This document shows positions 12,624 to 23,645 of a DNA stretch of 64,000 bases, in pieces. A program made the position numbers and the translations under genes. The notes under the pieces are model-generated. The model saw nothing but the letters and a program-made list of their open reading frames with translations, searched no databases and was not told where the DNA came from. Source of the DNA: Microdochium bolleyi (lineage: Eukaryota; Ascomycota; Sordariomycetes; Xylariales; Microdochiaceae). The number at the start of each line of letters is the position of its first letter. Positions within the stretch are counted from its first letter, which is position 1. The stretch covers positions 1-64,000 of the forward strand of contig KQ964260.1 of the NCBI GenBank assembly GCA_001566295.1, in the 5' to 3' direction.

Positions 12624-13199
12624 AGCTATAAAACGCTCTCTAGCTTAGCTAGATATCTCTTTTTACTTTTTGCAAACCATAACACGAGGTAGTCATACAA
12701 TTTATCTTTCGAATGATATTACTGTCCTATTTTTTCAACGTGGTTTCGTCGCGTGGTAGATGATACAAAGTAGAGTATCCTAGTAAATTTGGAGTTCTGT
12801 AGTTAATTATAAACCGTTACTTTATAAGCCCCTAGCAAGTAGGATATTATTATCTTTAATTCTACTGCTTTTCTACACTTTGCTTTATATATAACGCCTT
12901 ATGGTTGATTATTCGATTCATCCCTCTTTAAGCCTTCCTCTCCTCTACTATTACACGCAATGCCCTCGATATAAATTACACCTTTATAACACTGTAGAGT
13001 ACATCGAGACTGCCCATATTGTCTTTTCAAACCTCAGTCCCGTACACGAGGAGGAGCTCGAGCCGTGCGAAAGCTTAGAACCAGTGAAAGTAGCAAACAT
13101 TATATTGGCCGCCGCGCCACTAGGCTCTCACAGTGCCTAGATGCTAGCGGTAGGTTCTAAAAGTCTACTGCCATAGGGCTGAAGAGTCCGCTTATCAGT
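12624..13199. other. AT-rich intergenic stretch
   Basis: Clearly richer in A and T than the surrounding genes, with many TA steps, as in RIP-affected fungal DNA. An 80-codon open frame at 12901-13140 has no recognisable content. Confidence 0.5.
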
Positions 13200-14130
13200 C
13201 TGCAGTACGACGCGACCGTTGAGAACGCTATCATCACCGACAAGACGATCAAGGAAATTGTATGATCTATAAGTCGTACGCGAGGAGCTGACATCTGAAA
13301 ATTTCGCTGGCTGCCTCATGGCTGACTGCCAAGAACATCGAGGACAGCCTTACCTTAGACGAGGAGACCCTCTCAAAGGGCACAGACAGCCTGTTCGACA
13401 TGTATAAGCGCGTTACCCATCCTCAAAACGGGACTCGCACGCGTGGGCAAAGTCCTCAAGGACTTCGAGCAGTCTTCCCGCTCGCCGGTGACAGGTGCTG
13501 GGGTTCCGCTCCAAGGACGTCTGATATACCCGCGCTCCGAAAGCTGATCAAGTCTCGTCGCGAGGTCTGCCCGAAGGGCTTGAAAGCTCCTGGTTCGTTC
13601 CTTGCGAGCAAAATATACCTGGACAGGGTGTACTGGTGCGAGGTAGGCGCATCTTTCGATGACCTTGCCGCCAACATCCATGCGGGAGCGCAGATGCACA
13701 TGGACAGTCTTGAATGGGCGACAGCTCCTTCTAGAGCAGCCTTCGAGTATGAGGTGGAGCACGTTGTGGTCAGTGTTGGAGATTCGCACTCTAGAAGGGC
13801 CCAGGCACGTCTTCACGCACGAGCTCCTGCACGCCCTCGACACGAACAGCCGCGACGCCCAACCCGACAGCAGCCTGTATCCTTAAGAGACCCAGAGATT
13901 GGCTCGACGAGGCGCCGCTGGTAGGCTTCGGAGCGCTGATGCGGTGCATGGTCACGCAAGCCTCCAGGTGAGCCGTCTTCCGCGTAACCCGCGCTGGTCC
14001 CGCAGCACGGCACGGCCAAGCTGGACGAGGTGCTCACGGACATCGGCGCCAGTGCCAGTCAGGGGCTGGTGCGCGCGTGCTGGACATGGCATCTGTCCTG
14101 GCTGAGCAGCGCATCAACAACCTGGCGAGG
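13200..14130 (+). pseudogene. Decayed metalloprotease-like gene (HEXXH)
   Basis: Protein-like segments follow one another in the same direction but in shifting frames: an acidic segment with TVENAIITD, one with NIEDSLTLDEE, one with RVGKVLKDFEQSS, then a long one with SFDDLAANIHAGAQMH, then FTHELLHALDTN, then RPRDWLDEAP. The HELLH at 13818-13832 fits the HEXXH zinc site of secreted metallopeptidases. I could not find introns of reasonable length that join all segments (the candidate gaps are under 40 bases), so frameshifts are the simpler reading. It lies at the edge of an AT-rich stretch. It could instead be an active gene with unusual splicing; the peptidase assignment rests mainly on HEXXH. 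Confidence 0.42.
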
Positions 14131-15021
14131 CACCCGCGGTGCTCCAGGGAGGTGCTTGGGTGTCCGGTCAGGGAGCCTCGCCTCGCTTGTGAGCTTTTCT
14201 GAGGTGGATTAATTGTCGAACAGGGCCTCGGGTGTCTTGGTGAGTTTGAGCCAAGCGGACGTTGCCCTCGTTATCGCCGTGAATTGGTTCTGTCATGACT
14301 CGCGAGGTAGCTCTCGGAGGAATTACAGTTCTCGACTTCCGGTCTTCTGCCAGGATGCGCCTGGTGACACACTCTTGGCATTTCGCAGTTCCGACGTCTG
14401 GCCGCGGCCAGGGGCCAGTAGAGTTAACTAGGCCGACCTGCGCGGCGAACCATGACTTGTTGTTCAGCCGGGCCACCGATGGTCTGGAACAGAGCAAAGG
14501 CACAATTCCCCGTGTCTTTGGTGATGACTCGAAGACCGGCCAATGGGCAGTCCCAGAGGAGAAATCTCCGCCCCCTGATGGGACCAGACCCGACGCATCG
14601 TAATCGTAATCAATCCGGGCTCCTGCATTCCAGCCGCCTGGGCGCCCCAACGCGCGCCCAGTCCCAGCCACTACGGAGCAATAGAGCTTGCCGCGTTCCA
14701 GATAAGGTTTGGCGGTGCTCTAGCCGGCCATCCGTGACTGTGACATGCGCCGGGGTGGCCCGGGCGGTTTCTTGCTGACGTTGCTTGCGGCCTGCGCTGT
14801 GCCGGACCCCTCCCTCAGCAGAGCTATTGTGCATTGTCCCTCCACCTCTTCCGATCTCTTGCGCGAATGCCCGACACCGCCAGATGACACTGGCAACAGC
14901 TCAGTGATCCTGGGGGTTGATCCCCCGACCTTTGCCATTCCTCCACGACAGCGACGCCGCCGCCGACGACGAGGACGAGGGCCCAGCCATCGCGCCAAAC
15001 AGGATCTTGTGAGGCGGCACG
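14131..15021. other. Intergenic, promoter side of membrane protein gene
   Basis: No gene seen. Frames on both strands look like chance in GC-rich DNA. Confidence 0.45.
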
Positions 15022-16590
15022 ATGGTGTCCCCCGAGGCTGTCATCGTGAGTACGGCCCTGCTCGCCCACGCTGAGCCTCCGAGGGCATGATTAGACGGAC
15101 CAGTCGCTGACCTGCGCTCACAGGCAGCCGAATGGACCCTTGTGACGCTGGCCTACGTCTTCCTCGGCCTGCGCCTGAGTGTCAGGATCACACAGCGCCA
15201 GCTCTCGAACCTCCTCTGGTCCGAGGTATGGCTGGTCCTGGGCGCCCTTGCGCTGCTCGGCCTCGTCATCTGCGACACCCTCACGTACCACGTGGGCGCC
15301 ATGGACGAGTTCACCGAGACGACAGTAGATATCATGAAGGTGAGCCGCTCTGGCCAGTGATTCCTCGCGAGCAGCCTTGTCAGGCGCTGACTGCCAGCTG
15401 CAGATACGATTTGCGACAAACTACCTCTTCGACGCGGGGCTCTACTTCCCAAAGCTTTCGATGCTTACAATCTATTTGCACATCCTCCCGCGCTACGAAC
15501 AGCTGCATCGATGGGCCTTGTACTTTGTCGGTGTCTTCACTGTTGCGTCCTTTCTCGTCACCGTGTTTGTGGACACGTTCCTGTGCGGCCCCGATCCCGC
15601 CGTCAACTGGTACGTTGGCACATTGCTTCGAGTCTCCGAGCTGGCGGCACATTTGTAACACTAAAACTGCCTTGCAGGTCGACGGAGCCCGACAGCTGCA
15701 GCTCATTCACCTCGCCGCTGCTTTTCCGGCTCAACTGGTCTCTCTGCTTCACGACAGAAGCCATGCGTAAGTCGAGCGAGCCCGACCGGAGGGACACTTC
15801 ACTCCCGCATGATTGATGGGTAAAAGCTGACGCAAGTAGTGTTCCTACTACCACTACCGCTCCTGAGGACGCTCCGCACCGCAAAGCGCAGAGAGCTCGC
15901 CGGGCTCAGTTTCCTCTTCGGTCTCGGCATCATCACGCTCAGCGTTAGTGCCGGGCGCTTCGCGACCATGATCACGCTTGGTAACGACGTCAGTCTCTGT
16001 ACGTCCACCCATCGTGCCATTACCGGCATCTCCAAGCTTGGACAAGTCAACGCCGCTCTTGGCCGACCTGCTGACTCTTTGGCTCCACTTCTTCAGATAT
16101 CTGGGCCACCGCCGAGTTCAGCATCAGCCAGATAATCGTGTCCTCCATGGCGCTCCGCCCGCTCATGAAGCGCGTTTGGCGTAATCTGTCCCTTTCCCGC
16201 CGCAGCGGCGACGGAGGTCGGGCTGGACACGACGCGAGCGGTGTTCCTGAAGAGCTTCGCGGGTCCTCTGCAGCAGCCGACCCTTCTTCCAGCCAAAGAC
16301 ACCTGGGACCGGGCCGTCGTAACACCACCCCGAGCTGTGGGTCGAGAGCCAACCCGTTGAGCGGACAGACCGGTTTTGATCTCGAGCTGGGGGACTTTGC
16401 GGGCGTTGACCACAATGACAGCGACCCCCGGGATGACGGCAAGAAGAAGAAGAAGGATAATAGCAGAGGGAACGACAGTGGCATTGCGGACGTGACGCAG
16501 ACGTCATCGTGGGCGGGCACAGTCGCGCGGGACACTGGGGACGAGGAGGCATTTACGGATGTCAGGATACACAAGACTCCACACGCTTAG
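15022..16590 (+). CDS. Rhodopsin-domain (PTH11-like) integral membrane protein, second copy
   Basis: Six exons are inferred: 15022-15045, 15124-15339, 15404-15609, 15678-15766, 15840-15998 and 16097-16590, total 1188 bases (395 residues). Seven hydrophobic segments follow the family pattern: TLVTLAYVFLGLRL, the WLVLGALALLGL helix, IRFATNYLFDAGLYFPKLSML, a helix before a CGPDP loop, LNWSL, ELAGLSFLFGLGIITL, and ISQIIVSSMALRPL at the end. The C-terminal 130 residues are charged, with a lysine run (KKKKK), and probably lie in the cytoplasm. The first exon is only eight codons, chosen because it is the nearest ATG followed by a good donor (GTGAGT); this start is the least certain part. Function within the receptor-like family is unknown. 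Same strand as the relative at 8426-10045. Confidence 0.86.
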
Positions 16591-17711
16591 ACCCATTGAT
16601 TCTTCAAGCCACAAACAGATAAATCGAAGAAATCCATCACCCTAACAACCAGATCCTGCGATGACCATGACTGCTTTTTATTTTATCGCGAGGCGTCCAG
16701 TAATCAGGCCCCGGGCATGCGGAGATCAAGTAGCTGAGCTCAAGTCAATCTTGCCCATGGTCGTCCGGGCAATATCGGTGTGCCACACATGTGGACGGCA
16801 CCGTCTACAATCCATGGGGAAAGCTGAGAGCCGACCAGGATTGTTTTGGCGGCAATGACCGCTGTCTCAAGACAAACCACTATGGAGTGTTGCGCAAGCT
16901 TCTCTAGCTTCATGCAAGAGCAAGGGAAATGCATTCCGGGAGCCGTGCCGCCTCAAGGCTAGCAGCCTTGCACACAATAGTCGTAAGATGCAGGCTTGGC
17001 GCAGCCTTCAGCCAGGGCTCACAGCTACCAGGAAGAAACCCCCAGGTCTTTGTGCAAGCTATTTGCTGTTGTTTGCCCCAAACGGGACGACTTCAGAAAT
17101 GGGTATCGCCCGATATTCTGACTGTGGTACAGGCAGTTTGTCTGTCCGGTGGCGAAGACAAGTGACAATTTTGAGCTTGTTTGGGGCTCAAACGTCATGT
17201 GGTTGTCAAGGGATCAGGGATACCGAGACATGAGGACCGAGTCAGTTTCAGACCTGCACTTGAGGTTCGCGGAACGCCACGGCTCGAGCGCTTGGGCGTC
17301 AATCAGCGCTGCATGCTATGCTGATTGGTGGCGTGCGGCCGCTGTAGAGCCGACGTACCAGGGATGAGATGCGGCTAAGGTGATTCTCCGCTTGAGTGCA
17401 GGCTCCGGCGGGCTCTGGCAGGCTCGAGGTCTTCGTGGAGGGTCGCACAGACGACGAGATAGATTGCGGCTGAGCCGCTTGACTGCGTGTGACAAGGCAT
17501 CTGGACTTGTGCCCCAACATCGACCTCGTCATCCTCGCGCGTGTCGTTGAAGTACACTCTGTGTCGTTCAATATTCTTGCTCGCAAGCTGGGCGTTTCAT
17601 TGTTACCCACCTGCTGCATCAACCGCTGCGGGAGCAACTGCAGGCGAGATTCAAAGCCGCATCCCGAGGTGTGTGTCTCCGTGGCGCACTACTGAGAGCG
17701 CTCGAGACAAG
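16591..17711. other. Intergenic, no gene seen
   Basis: Short frames only. Nothing recognisable. Confidence 0.45.
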
Positions 17712-18556
17712 ATGGAGGTCATTGATCACCACGACGGGCTGCAGGTTGACGACACTCGGTACTCTCCATAACACTATTCTTTCCTCCACGGAACACCAAA
17801 AAGCAATCAGCCTGCAACTACATACACGGGCACCTCATCGCCGAACACAGAATACACTCCCCATGGCCAGGCTGCTCCGCCGCCATAGAAGTCGACGAGG
17901 CCCACGTGGATCATACCGGCACTTCTCGACGGCTTGATCGCTGCGTTCATCATCGGCGGTGCTGTGGGCGGCTGGCTGGGCGCCACGCTTGCGCAATGCC
18001 AGAGGTCAGACAACATCTGCCCATAACGCCATTCCTTTGGGACTTACTGACAAGAGGTCCTACAAATCCCCCAGCCGCCTAAGCTCCTCGAATTCGAACT
18101 CTCCAGCACCATCCAATTGTTCTAGTCCGCCGGCCGCAACGACAACTGGCAGCCTCTTGGTTGACTACAGCCCACTCATGGCCACAGAGGTTTCCCGTGT
18201 CCAGGTCAACTGCGCGAACCTGACTGGAGCGGCCCAGATCACCGTGCCGAGGGAGAAATATCTGGTGCAGTGCTCGGTGGACCACCCGGACGGCCTGCAC
18301 ATGCAAGGCAACGACAAGCTCTGCCAGGGCGACATCGCGGCGCTGCGGGGGCGTACTTGTTCCAGGACTGCATCGATGCCTACTCGGCGACGTCGCGGAT
18401 CAGGAGCACCCAGCTGGCTGGCTCGCGGTGCCTGTCGGTCGCGTTTGGCAGGATAATCAAAGCACCAACTCGAACTGCTGGCTCAAGAATGCAACGCAGA
18501 TGGTCGGGCAGGGCTCTCGTGATGATGGGTACGTGAGCGGGCGATACATCCCCTGA
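17712..18556 (+). pseudogene. Decayed single-pass membrane protein with PAN/apple-like C-terminal domain
   Basis: From the ATG at 17712 one frame reads a short hydrophilic start (MEVIDHHDGL), a Pro/Thr-rich stretch with EYTPHGQAAPPP, and a transmembrane helix (GLIAAFIIGGAVGGWLG). It is broken by TAA at 17769-17771 and TAG at 17886-17888, both explicable as CAA or CAG changed by C-to-T. After a Ser/Pro linker, a Cys-bearing extracellular-type domain follows (VNCANLTG, DKLCQGDIAAL). A frame change leads to YLFQDCIDAY and SRCLSVAFG, and a second change to NCWLKNATQMVGQG, ending with a TGA at 18554-18556. This order (tail, one helix, linker, Cys domain ending in NCWLKN) is a common fungal protein type with a PAN-like domain. 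Domain naming is by pattern only. Confidence 0.6.
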
Positions 18557-19476
18557 AACAGGTGAGATGGGACTGCATCATGGACGACGATAGTGGGAAG
18601 TACGGCTGAAGCGAATCGCGACGCTCCGGAAAGAGGTGACAACATACGGAACATACAGTATCTCATTCGAGGCGATGGCCAACCAGCGCAGCCGCTGGGC
18701 TTTTCCGTCTTGCCCTTCATGGGAGTCTGGAAGCAGCAAGGAAGCTGCCGAGCTGGCGTTTCACGATAAGCGTCGGGGCGCAAGATAAGGAGACTTCACA
18801 AGTATCTTGGAAGACCCAGAGGCGATGATTTCGGCAAGAAGAAAGTGTCCTTTGAGATCGCGTTAGATGTTTCGATAATGAGGTTCGTCGTTATCTGAAC
18901 AAGCACGGGCCAAAGTCTCGTGGGCACAGAGTCTATTCCGCAGCTTTGAGGCAACCGCTGAGGCCGCCACGGACGATGGCGACCGCCGCGCCAACTTTCG
19001 GTTGGCTCGTCTGCGATGGTGGCACTGTTGAAATTGCGGCAGCGCATAGTTTGGGCCAACGGACCAAATCTGCAACCATAAGCGCCAGGCGTATTCAGCT
19101 TCCCTGGTGCGGCATGGGGACATGGGCAACAAAGCTATCGCCAACAAGTAGGATGGGCTGCATCAGCGCCTAACGTGCAATCACGAATACACAAGTAGCA
19201 TCCCCCGGGGGGGGGGGCGGGGGGAGTCGACCGTTTCTGCGGCCCGACACAGCCTCTTGTTGGTTGGGCAGACTCCAAACATTGGGACCAACACGGCTCA
19301 CGAGATACATAAAACTCGGTGCCAGGAAGCACCATTCTCCAGCGCATCTCGACAGGTTTCCAACATCATGTTCTGCGACTGAACGGCTCCGAACTCGACG
19401 TCAGGTGCGACAGGCTGGATTTTGTGGCATCTGTCTGCTATTTTTCTCCGGGGCGCCCCTGCACCACACCATCAGC
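18557..19476. other. Intergenic with G-run
   Basis: No gene seen. A C/G homopolymer run with about 17 G lies at 19201-19226 and could be a sequencing or assembly weak point. Confidence 0.5.
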
Positions 19477-20893
19477 ATGGGCGACCTCCTGGTATCCGGG
19501 CATGACCGTTTTGTGGGCATCAAGAATGGGTTGACGAGCGAGGTCGCAAACAGTCTGGCTCTCATCGAGGTACGCACATCCCAGTGGACGTGGAATTTTG
19601 CCGTGGGAGATTAGTTCGATGCTAATAGAATGCCTGAATGACAGGAGCTGTTGCAAGACTTAGAGAACACAAAGGCAGCCCTACAGAAAACACAACTTGA
19701 CTTTGAGAACGAGTCTGACGGGAGGCGTCGGTTTCAGCAGCAGATACGGGAGCATCAAGTCCTGCTGGAGGCTAGGGACCGCAGACCGTTCATTGTTGTC
19801 CTAGTTGATGCCGACGCCGACTGCTACTTCGTAAGTACATACCCGCCCAATGAGGTCTCTTGGCAGGTTCATTCTAAGTCATGGGATAGTTCAAAGACGT
19901 CTTTCTCGAAAAGGGTCTCAAGGGCGGCGAGCTTGCAGCCGATGCCCTGTACACCGCGCTGCAACAGTTCGCCCAGACCCTGCCTGGCGCGCCGAGCGAC
20001 ATTGACATTGTGGTCAAGGCATTCGCGAAGATGACCGGCCTCGCCTCTGCGCTGCACAAGGCAGGCAAGGTGCGCGGGCCCGAGCAGCTGCGCGCTTTCG
20101 CGGCTGGCTTCTCGAGCCGCAAGCCGTTCTTTGACTTCATCGATGTCGGGCCGCTGAAGGAGGGCGTCGACGTCAAGTTCAAAGGTACGTGTGTGCACAT
20201 CTGGGCATGATGCTCCGTTGGCAAGAGTACTGACACTTAGGGCTAGCGAACGCCGAGTTCTTTCTCGACAGTTTCCAGTGCAAGCACCTCGTGCTCGGCT
20301 GCGTCCATGACGAGGGCTACGTCTCCTGGCTGAAGCAGTTTGTTGGGGACACACGCCTTGCCGGCCGCATGACCTTGATTGAGGGTTTCCCTTTTCTGCA
20401 GCAGACGAAGAATCTGAACCTCGAGTCGATACGTCTCGACTCCGTGTTTGCTGGCGCTCCCCAGCTGTCGGTGAATAGTTCATTCGCGGCAGCGGCGGCA
20501 GGAGCGGGAGCTGTGCACGGGAGTCCCGTGATCCCGGTTCCTAGAGTGGTCGCGGGCGTCGCACAGCTGCAAGTCCAGTCTAAGCGCCTGGGCCCAATCG
20601 TCCTCGACGCTGACGGCTGTCGCGTGGACCGGGTCCTGCAGGTGAGCAAGACGGTCGCGGAGAAGATTGCAAAGGGAGAGCTGTGTTACTGGTTGTATCT
20701 TCGTGGACGGTGCGAGATGGTCAACATGAGCAGCCACCAGCGTAACCATGTCCACCGCGCCCTGACGGATGAGGAGTACGATGCATTGTGGGAGCAGGCC
20801 CGAGCCGGCAGATGTCGCAAGGACATGAGGGCCGAACGGCGGAGTGGGCAAGGGTGTTCCGATCCCATGTGTGTTTATGGACATCGGAAGTGA
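19477..20893 (+). CDS. CCCH zinc-finger protein with N-terminal NYN-like domain
   Basis: Four exons are inferred: 19477-19569, 19645-19830, 19890-20184 and 20247-20893 (1221 bases, 406 residues). The N-terminal part is helical and charged, probably a short coiled coil (ELLQDLENTKAAL). It is followed by a hydrophobic-strand and acidic motif, IVVLVDADADCYF, and DVFLEKGLKGGELAADAL. This resembles the fungal DUF7923 / NYN-like fold that precedes CCCH fingers in a known family. At the C-terminus one segment begins CYWLYLRGRC but lacks the next Cys. The last 30 residues contain a full set, C-x13-C-x4-C-x3-H, ending CSDPMCVYGHRK. RNA binding is likely by family; a nuclease role is a guess. The last intron has two in-frame acceptors six bases apart (20240 and 20246), adding or removing two residues. 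Confidence 0.83.
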
Positions 20894-21408
20894 GCATAAG
20901 CTGCTCTGCGTGGGACAGCGCTGTGGCACCTTGGTTTTGACAGCAAAGAGACGGTGTGACCTGGGTCTTTGAGCCGTCAGGGCTATTTGACTCTTTGGCA
21001 ACCATGACGTGCCGGCCTGGTCGGTTTTTGCGCGAGCTGGATCTATTTCTTTGTTTCGATGGTGTGGTCGCAATTAAACTCAACCACGATTTCCCATCCT
21101 CGGTATATACTGCAAATCAATGTCGTATAATGAATTTACTTCCCAATGCCTCGAGAGAGTCTCCACCCTTCTCCCTCGTGATAATTTCATCAACTATTCG
21201 TTCGTTATACTGTGCCCCCCGCTGCTCAACATCGGCAATAAAAGTCCGCAGTGGAGCATAGACGGACAAGGTTACGCTTTTATTCCAAAGTTAACCAAAT
21301 GAAGGGGAAGACTACGCTGAGCACGGGGCATAAAATCTAGGAATGCAAAAAAGCCACGGTTGATGACTGAACCAGGGATTCAGTCCTGAGGAAACCAAGA
21401 ATAGAAAC
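20894..21408. other. Intergenic, no gene seen
   Basis: Presumed 3' flanks of the zinc-finger gene and the tRNA. An A-run near 21347-21352 (T-run on the minus strand) may terminate the tRNA. Confidence 0.5.
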
Positions 21409-21479
21409 TGCATCAGCCGTGAATCGAACACGGGGCCCATCGATGGCAACGATGGATTTTACCACTAAACCACTGATGC
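21409..21479 (-). tRNA. tRNA-Gly (GCC anticodon)
   Basis: The 71 bases are the exact reverse complement of the tRNA at 1252-1322: same acceptor stem GCATCAG/CTGATGC, GCC anticodon and T-loop. No intron. Flanking DNA differs from the other copy, so this is a dispersed gene family member and not a recent segmental duplication. Confidence 0.97.
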
Positions 21480-21866
21480 TGTTGTATAATGCTGTGTTAT
21501 AACTGATCATACATAAACGAACTCTATAAATTGATCACGACGATACCTTATATCACTTGTTTATAGACATATACACATCGTAGTACATGACGGCGATATA
21601 TACGATATAATTATGTTATAAGCAAACTCTAGAGGCTAGTAGAGTTAGGGGTTACCCCTGAATAAGTATTCGAACCTTGCCTCAGACGGTGGAAAAACGA
21701 CGCTGTTGTATTTTGGTTAGACATCTTATAGTTCAGTCACTAATTGCAGTACAGAAGAGGGGTTAGGTTAAACCAGGCTACCAGATAGTAGAATTGAAGT
21801 CACGGAACATGTCTAGCCCTAACCAGATCGGTCTATTCACACTAAAAGTATAGCTTAAGAAGCTGT
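21480..21866. other. AT-rich stretch beside tRNA
   Basis: Strongly AT-rich with many TA steps. No frame of interest. It probably holds the destroyed 5' part of the oxidoreductase remnant that follows. Confidence 0.5.
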
Positions 21867-22402
21867 AAGCACGAGGATGGGCATATACGAGACCGTAACT
21901 GTTTTACGGAGGCCATTACCATTGAGGATAACCTCAGTATGGTTATCAAGTACTCCAACAAGGCTGTTATAACATATAACATATAAAATATGGAGTTACG
22001 CCCCTTGGGAAGGCTACCGCTATATCTTTAATAGCGATAAGGGCCGGCTCGAGGTCAACGTAGTCGAGTCGTACTACTATCTTGGCGGCGAGTCCATTAC
22101 TAAGGAGTCAAGTGAGATCTAGAAGGGTTATATCCAGGGTGGTGTAGAGGAGACTAAGATTATGATTTACCCCTTGTTCGCCGAGCCCTACGTGGTGCCG
22201 GTGGATACACAGGAAGGAGGACACGGCGGAGGAGATCCAGTACTGCTCCGCAATGTTCTGCTTGGCAAGGAGGAGGACAAATACCGGCGGGCAGCGAGCA
22301 TCAGGGATGGAGGTAATGCCGTGTTGGTAGGTAGGTGTTGGGGCGAACAAGTCGATGGCGACAGGGTTAGCTGTCATGGTGCAGGACTTGGTCAAGTGGT
22401 GA
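21867..22402 (+). pseudogene. Decayed Gfo/Idh/MocA-family oxidoreductase (C-terminal half)
   Basis: The conceptual protein matches the C-terminal domain of NAD(P)-dependent Gfo/Idh/MocA dehydrogenases. Segments in order are DRNCFTEAITIEDNLSMVIKYS, then in another frame YAPWEGYRYIFNSDKGRLEVNVVESYY, then PLFAEPYVVPVD and GGHGGGDPVLL, then RAASIRDGGNAVLVG. A four-base shift follows, and GVGANKSMATG reads to a stop at 22400-22402. Defects: a TAA and frame change near 21975, a TAG at 22120-22122, and the shift near 22330. The DNA is AT-rich with many TA steps, consistent with RIP. No N-terminal Rossmann segment is recognisable upstream. Homology is by motif memory; the order and spacing of five family motifs make it fairly secure. 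Confidence 0.68.
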
Positions 22403-22888
22403 ACTAGAAAAACAACCTGAAGATTACCAGTACTTCTTGTCTACAGTTTGCACCTCTGCGCCATTGCACTTTATTGCATTACCAAAGACTCAGTCGCCAT
22501 TGTTGATGCACATGGCCGGCCATTCGTCGTCCGACAAGCCACACGTCCCGGCACGCCCGCATCTGACACCGTGGACCTCAACGTCGCGTAAGTGGTCGTT
22601 CCGTATCGCGGCATCATGAGGTCAATCACGCAGGACACGCCGTGGACGCAACCGTGCATGTGCGGCCTGGGCACGGTGCTGGTGCCTGTACTCGTGGCCA
22701 ATAACGGATCAGCCTCGGCAGGCAGCAACTGCGATGTGGGGTCGCGATTCGCTGATCATCGCGCAAGTACGAATACGCCACGCACGCTCGGATCTTGCGT
22801 CGGCTAGGAAAAACTCTGCAACTCCAAACGATCTGCGACTCCGGGCTTGTTCGACGCTCATTCTCAATTTCAGCAGCAGATCGCCAAC
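22403..22888. other. Intergenic, no gene seen
   Basis: Short frames only. It includes the likely promoter and leader of the F-box gene. An alternative upstream Met for that gene lies at 22847. Confidence 0.45.
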
Positions 22889-23645
22889 ATGAGTGTGTCC
22901 TGCGAGGAATCTACGGAGCCGCTCGGTCAATTCTCGGCATCACTGTTCACAAGGCTGCCTGCGGAACTGCAATTTCACATTCTCTCGTTCGTTCAGCAGA
23001 ACGACCTTGCCTGCCTTTCGCTCACGGCACATGACTTCCGAGCTCTCGTGTCGTCGTTGCTTCCACAGAAGATGTCGCTGCAGCACTTCGACCAGAATTT
23101 AGCACCAGTTGATATCGTCTGCAGTTGTGGTAACGACACCCCAACTGCCATTGTCACCGATGCTCACTCACATGGGAGACGACAACACATATACAGCTAT
23201 GGCGAAAGAGCAGATATCGACCGTATATTAGCCGACAGCTGCAACTACTGGGCGGAATGTCGGGCATGGCCAGAGGACCACCCCGTGTGCAAGCAGCGCG
23301 GCTGCAAGCACTGCATGTGTATCAGCTGCCCGTTGTACGTCCGGCTCGGGACCTGGATGGGCGACGATCGCAAGTACTGCTCCAAGTGTCGCCTGTTCAC
23401 GAGGAGAGAGCAGACGCCAAAGTATAAGGGGCGATGTGAGTATTCTGAGGCGGCATGGCGCTGCACGGGCGAACAGAGTTTGGCTGACTTGATGGCTTTC
23501 AGGCTTGCATGGTCGTCCCAAAGTGCGCAAGGTGGCGAACAATCATTGGACAGCGGTGAAGGGCAGTCGTACGGGTACCGCTGGTGGAGGAGATGGGGGA
23601 CGCAGGGCGTCGACAGATGGAGATTCGACGACAGCAGGCATTTAA
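22889..23645 (+). CDS. F-box domain protein
   Basis: Two exons are inferred, 22889-23435 and 23503-23645 (690 bases, 229 residues). The F-box is at about residues 12-55 (FTRLPAELQFHILSF, LACLSLTAHDFRALV) and would recruit targets to an SCF ubiquitin ligase. A Cys-rich middle follows (CNYWAECRAWPEDH, CKQRGCKHC, CISCPLYVRLGTW, YCSKCRLFTRRE), probably binding zinc. The intron has donor GTGAGT, branch GGCTGAC and acceptor TTTCAG. Splicing gives GRCLHGRPKVRK and a Gly-rich tail, more typical of this F-box family than the unspliced read-through, which would run to 23695. The start at 22889 is preferred over 22847 because the F-box sits near the N-terminus. Confidence 0.8.

Noticed and set aside
1252..21479. 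Inverted repeat formed by the two tRNA-Gly genes as a mobile element border
   Set aside because: Identity stops exactly at the tRNA ends; flanks are unrelated, so they are ordinary dispersed tRNA copies.
22162..22407. Open frame of 81 codons as an independent gene
   Set aside because: It is the last part of the decayed Gfo/Idh/MocA oxidoreductase and begins inside a conserved block.
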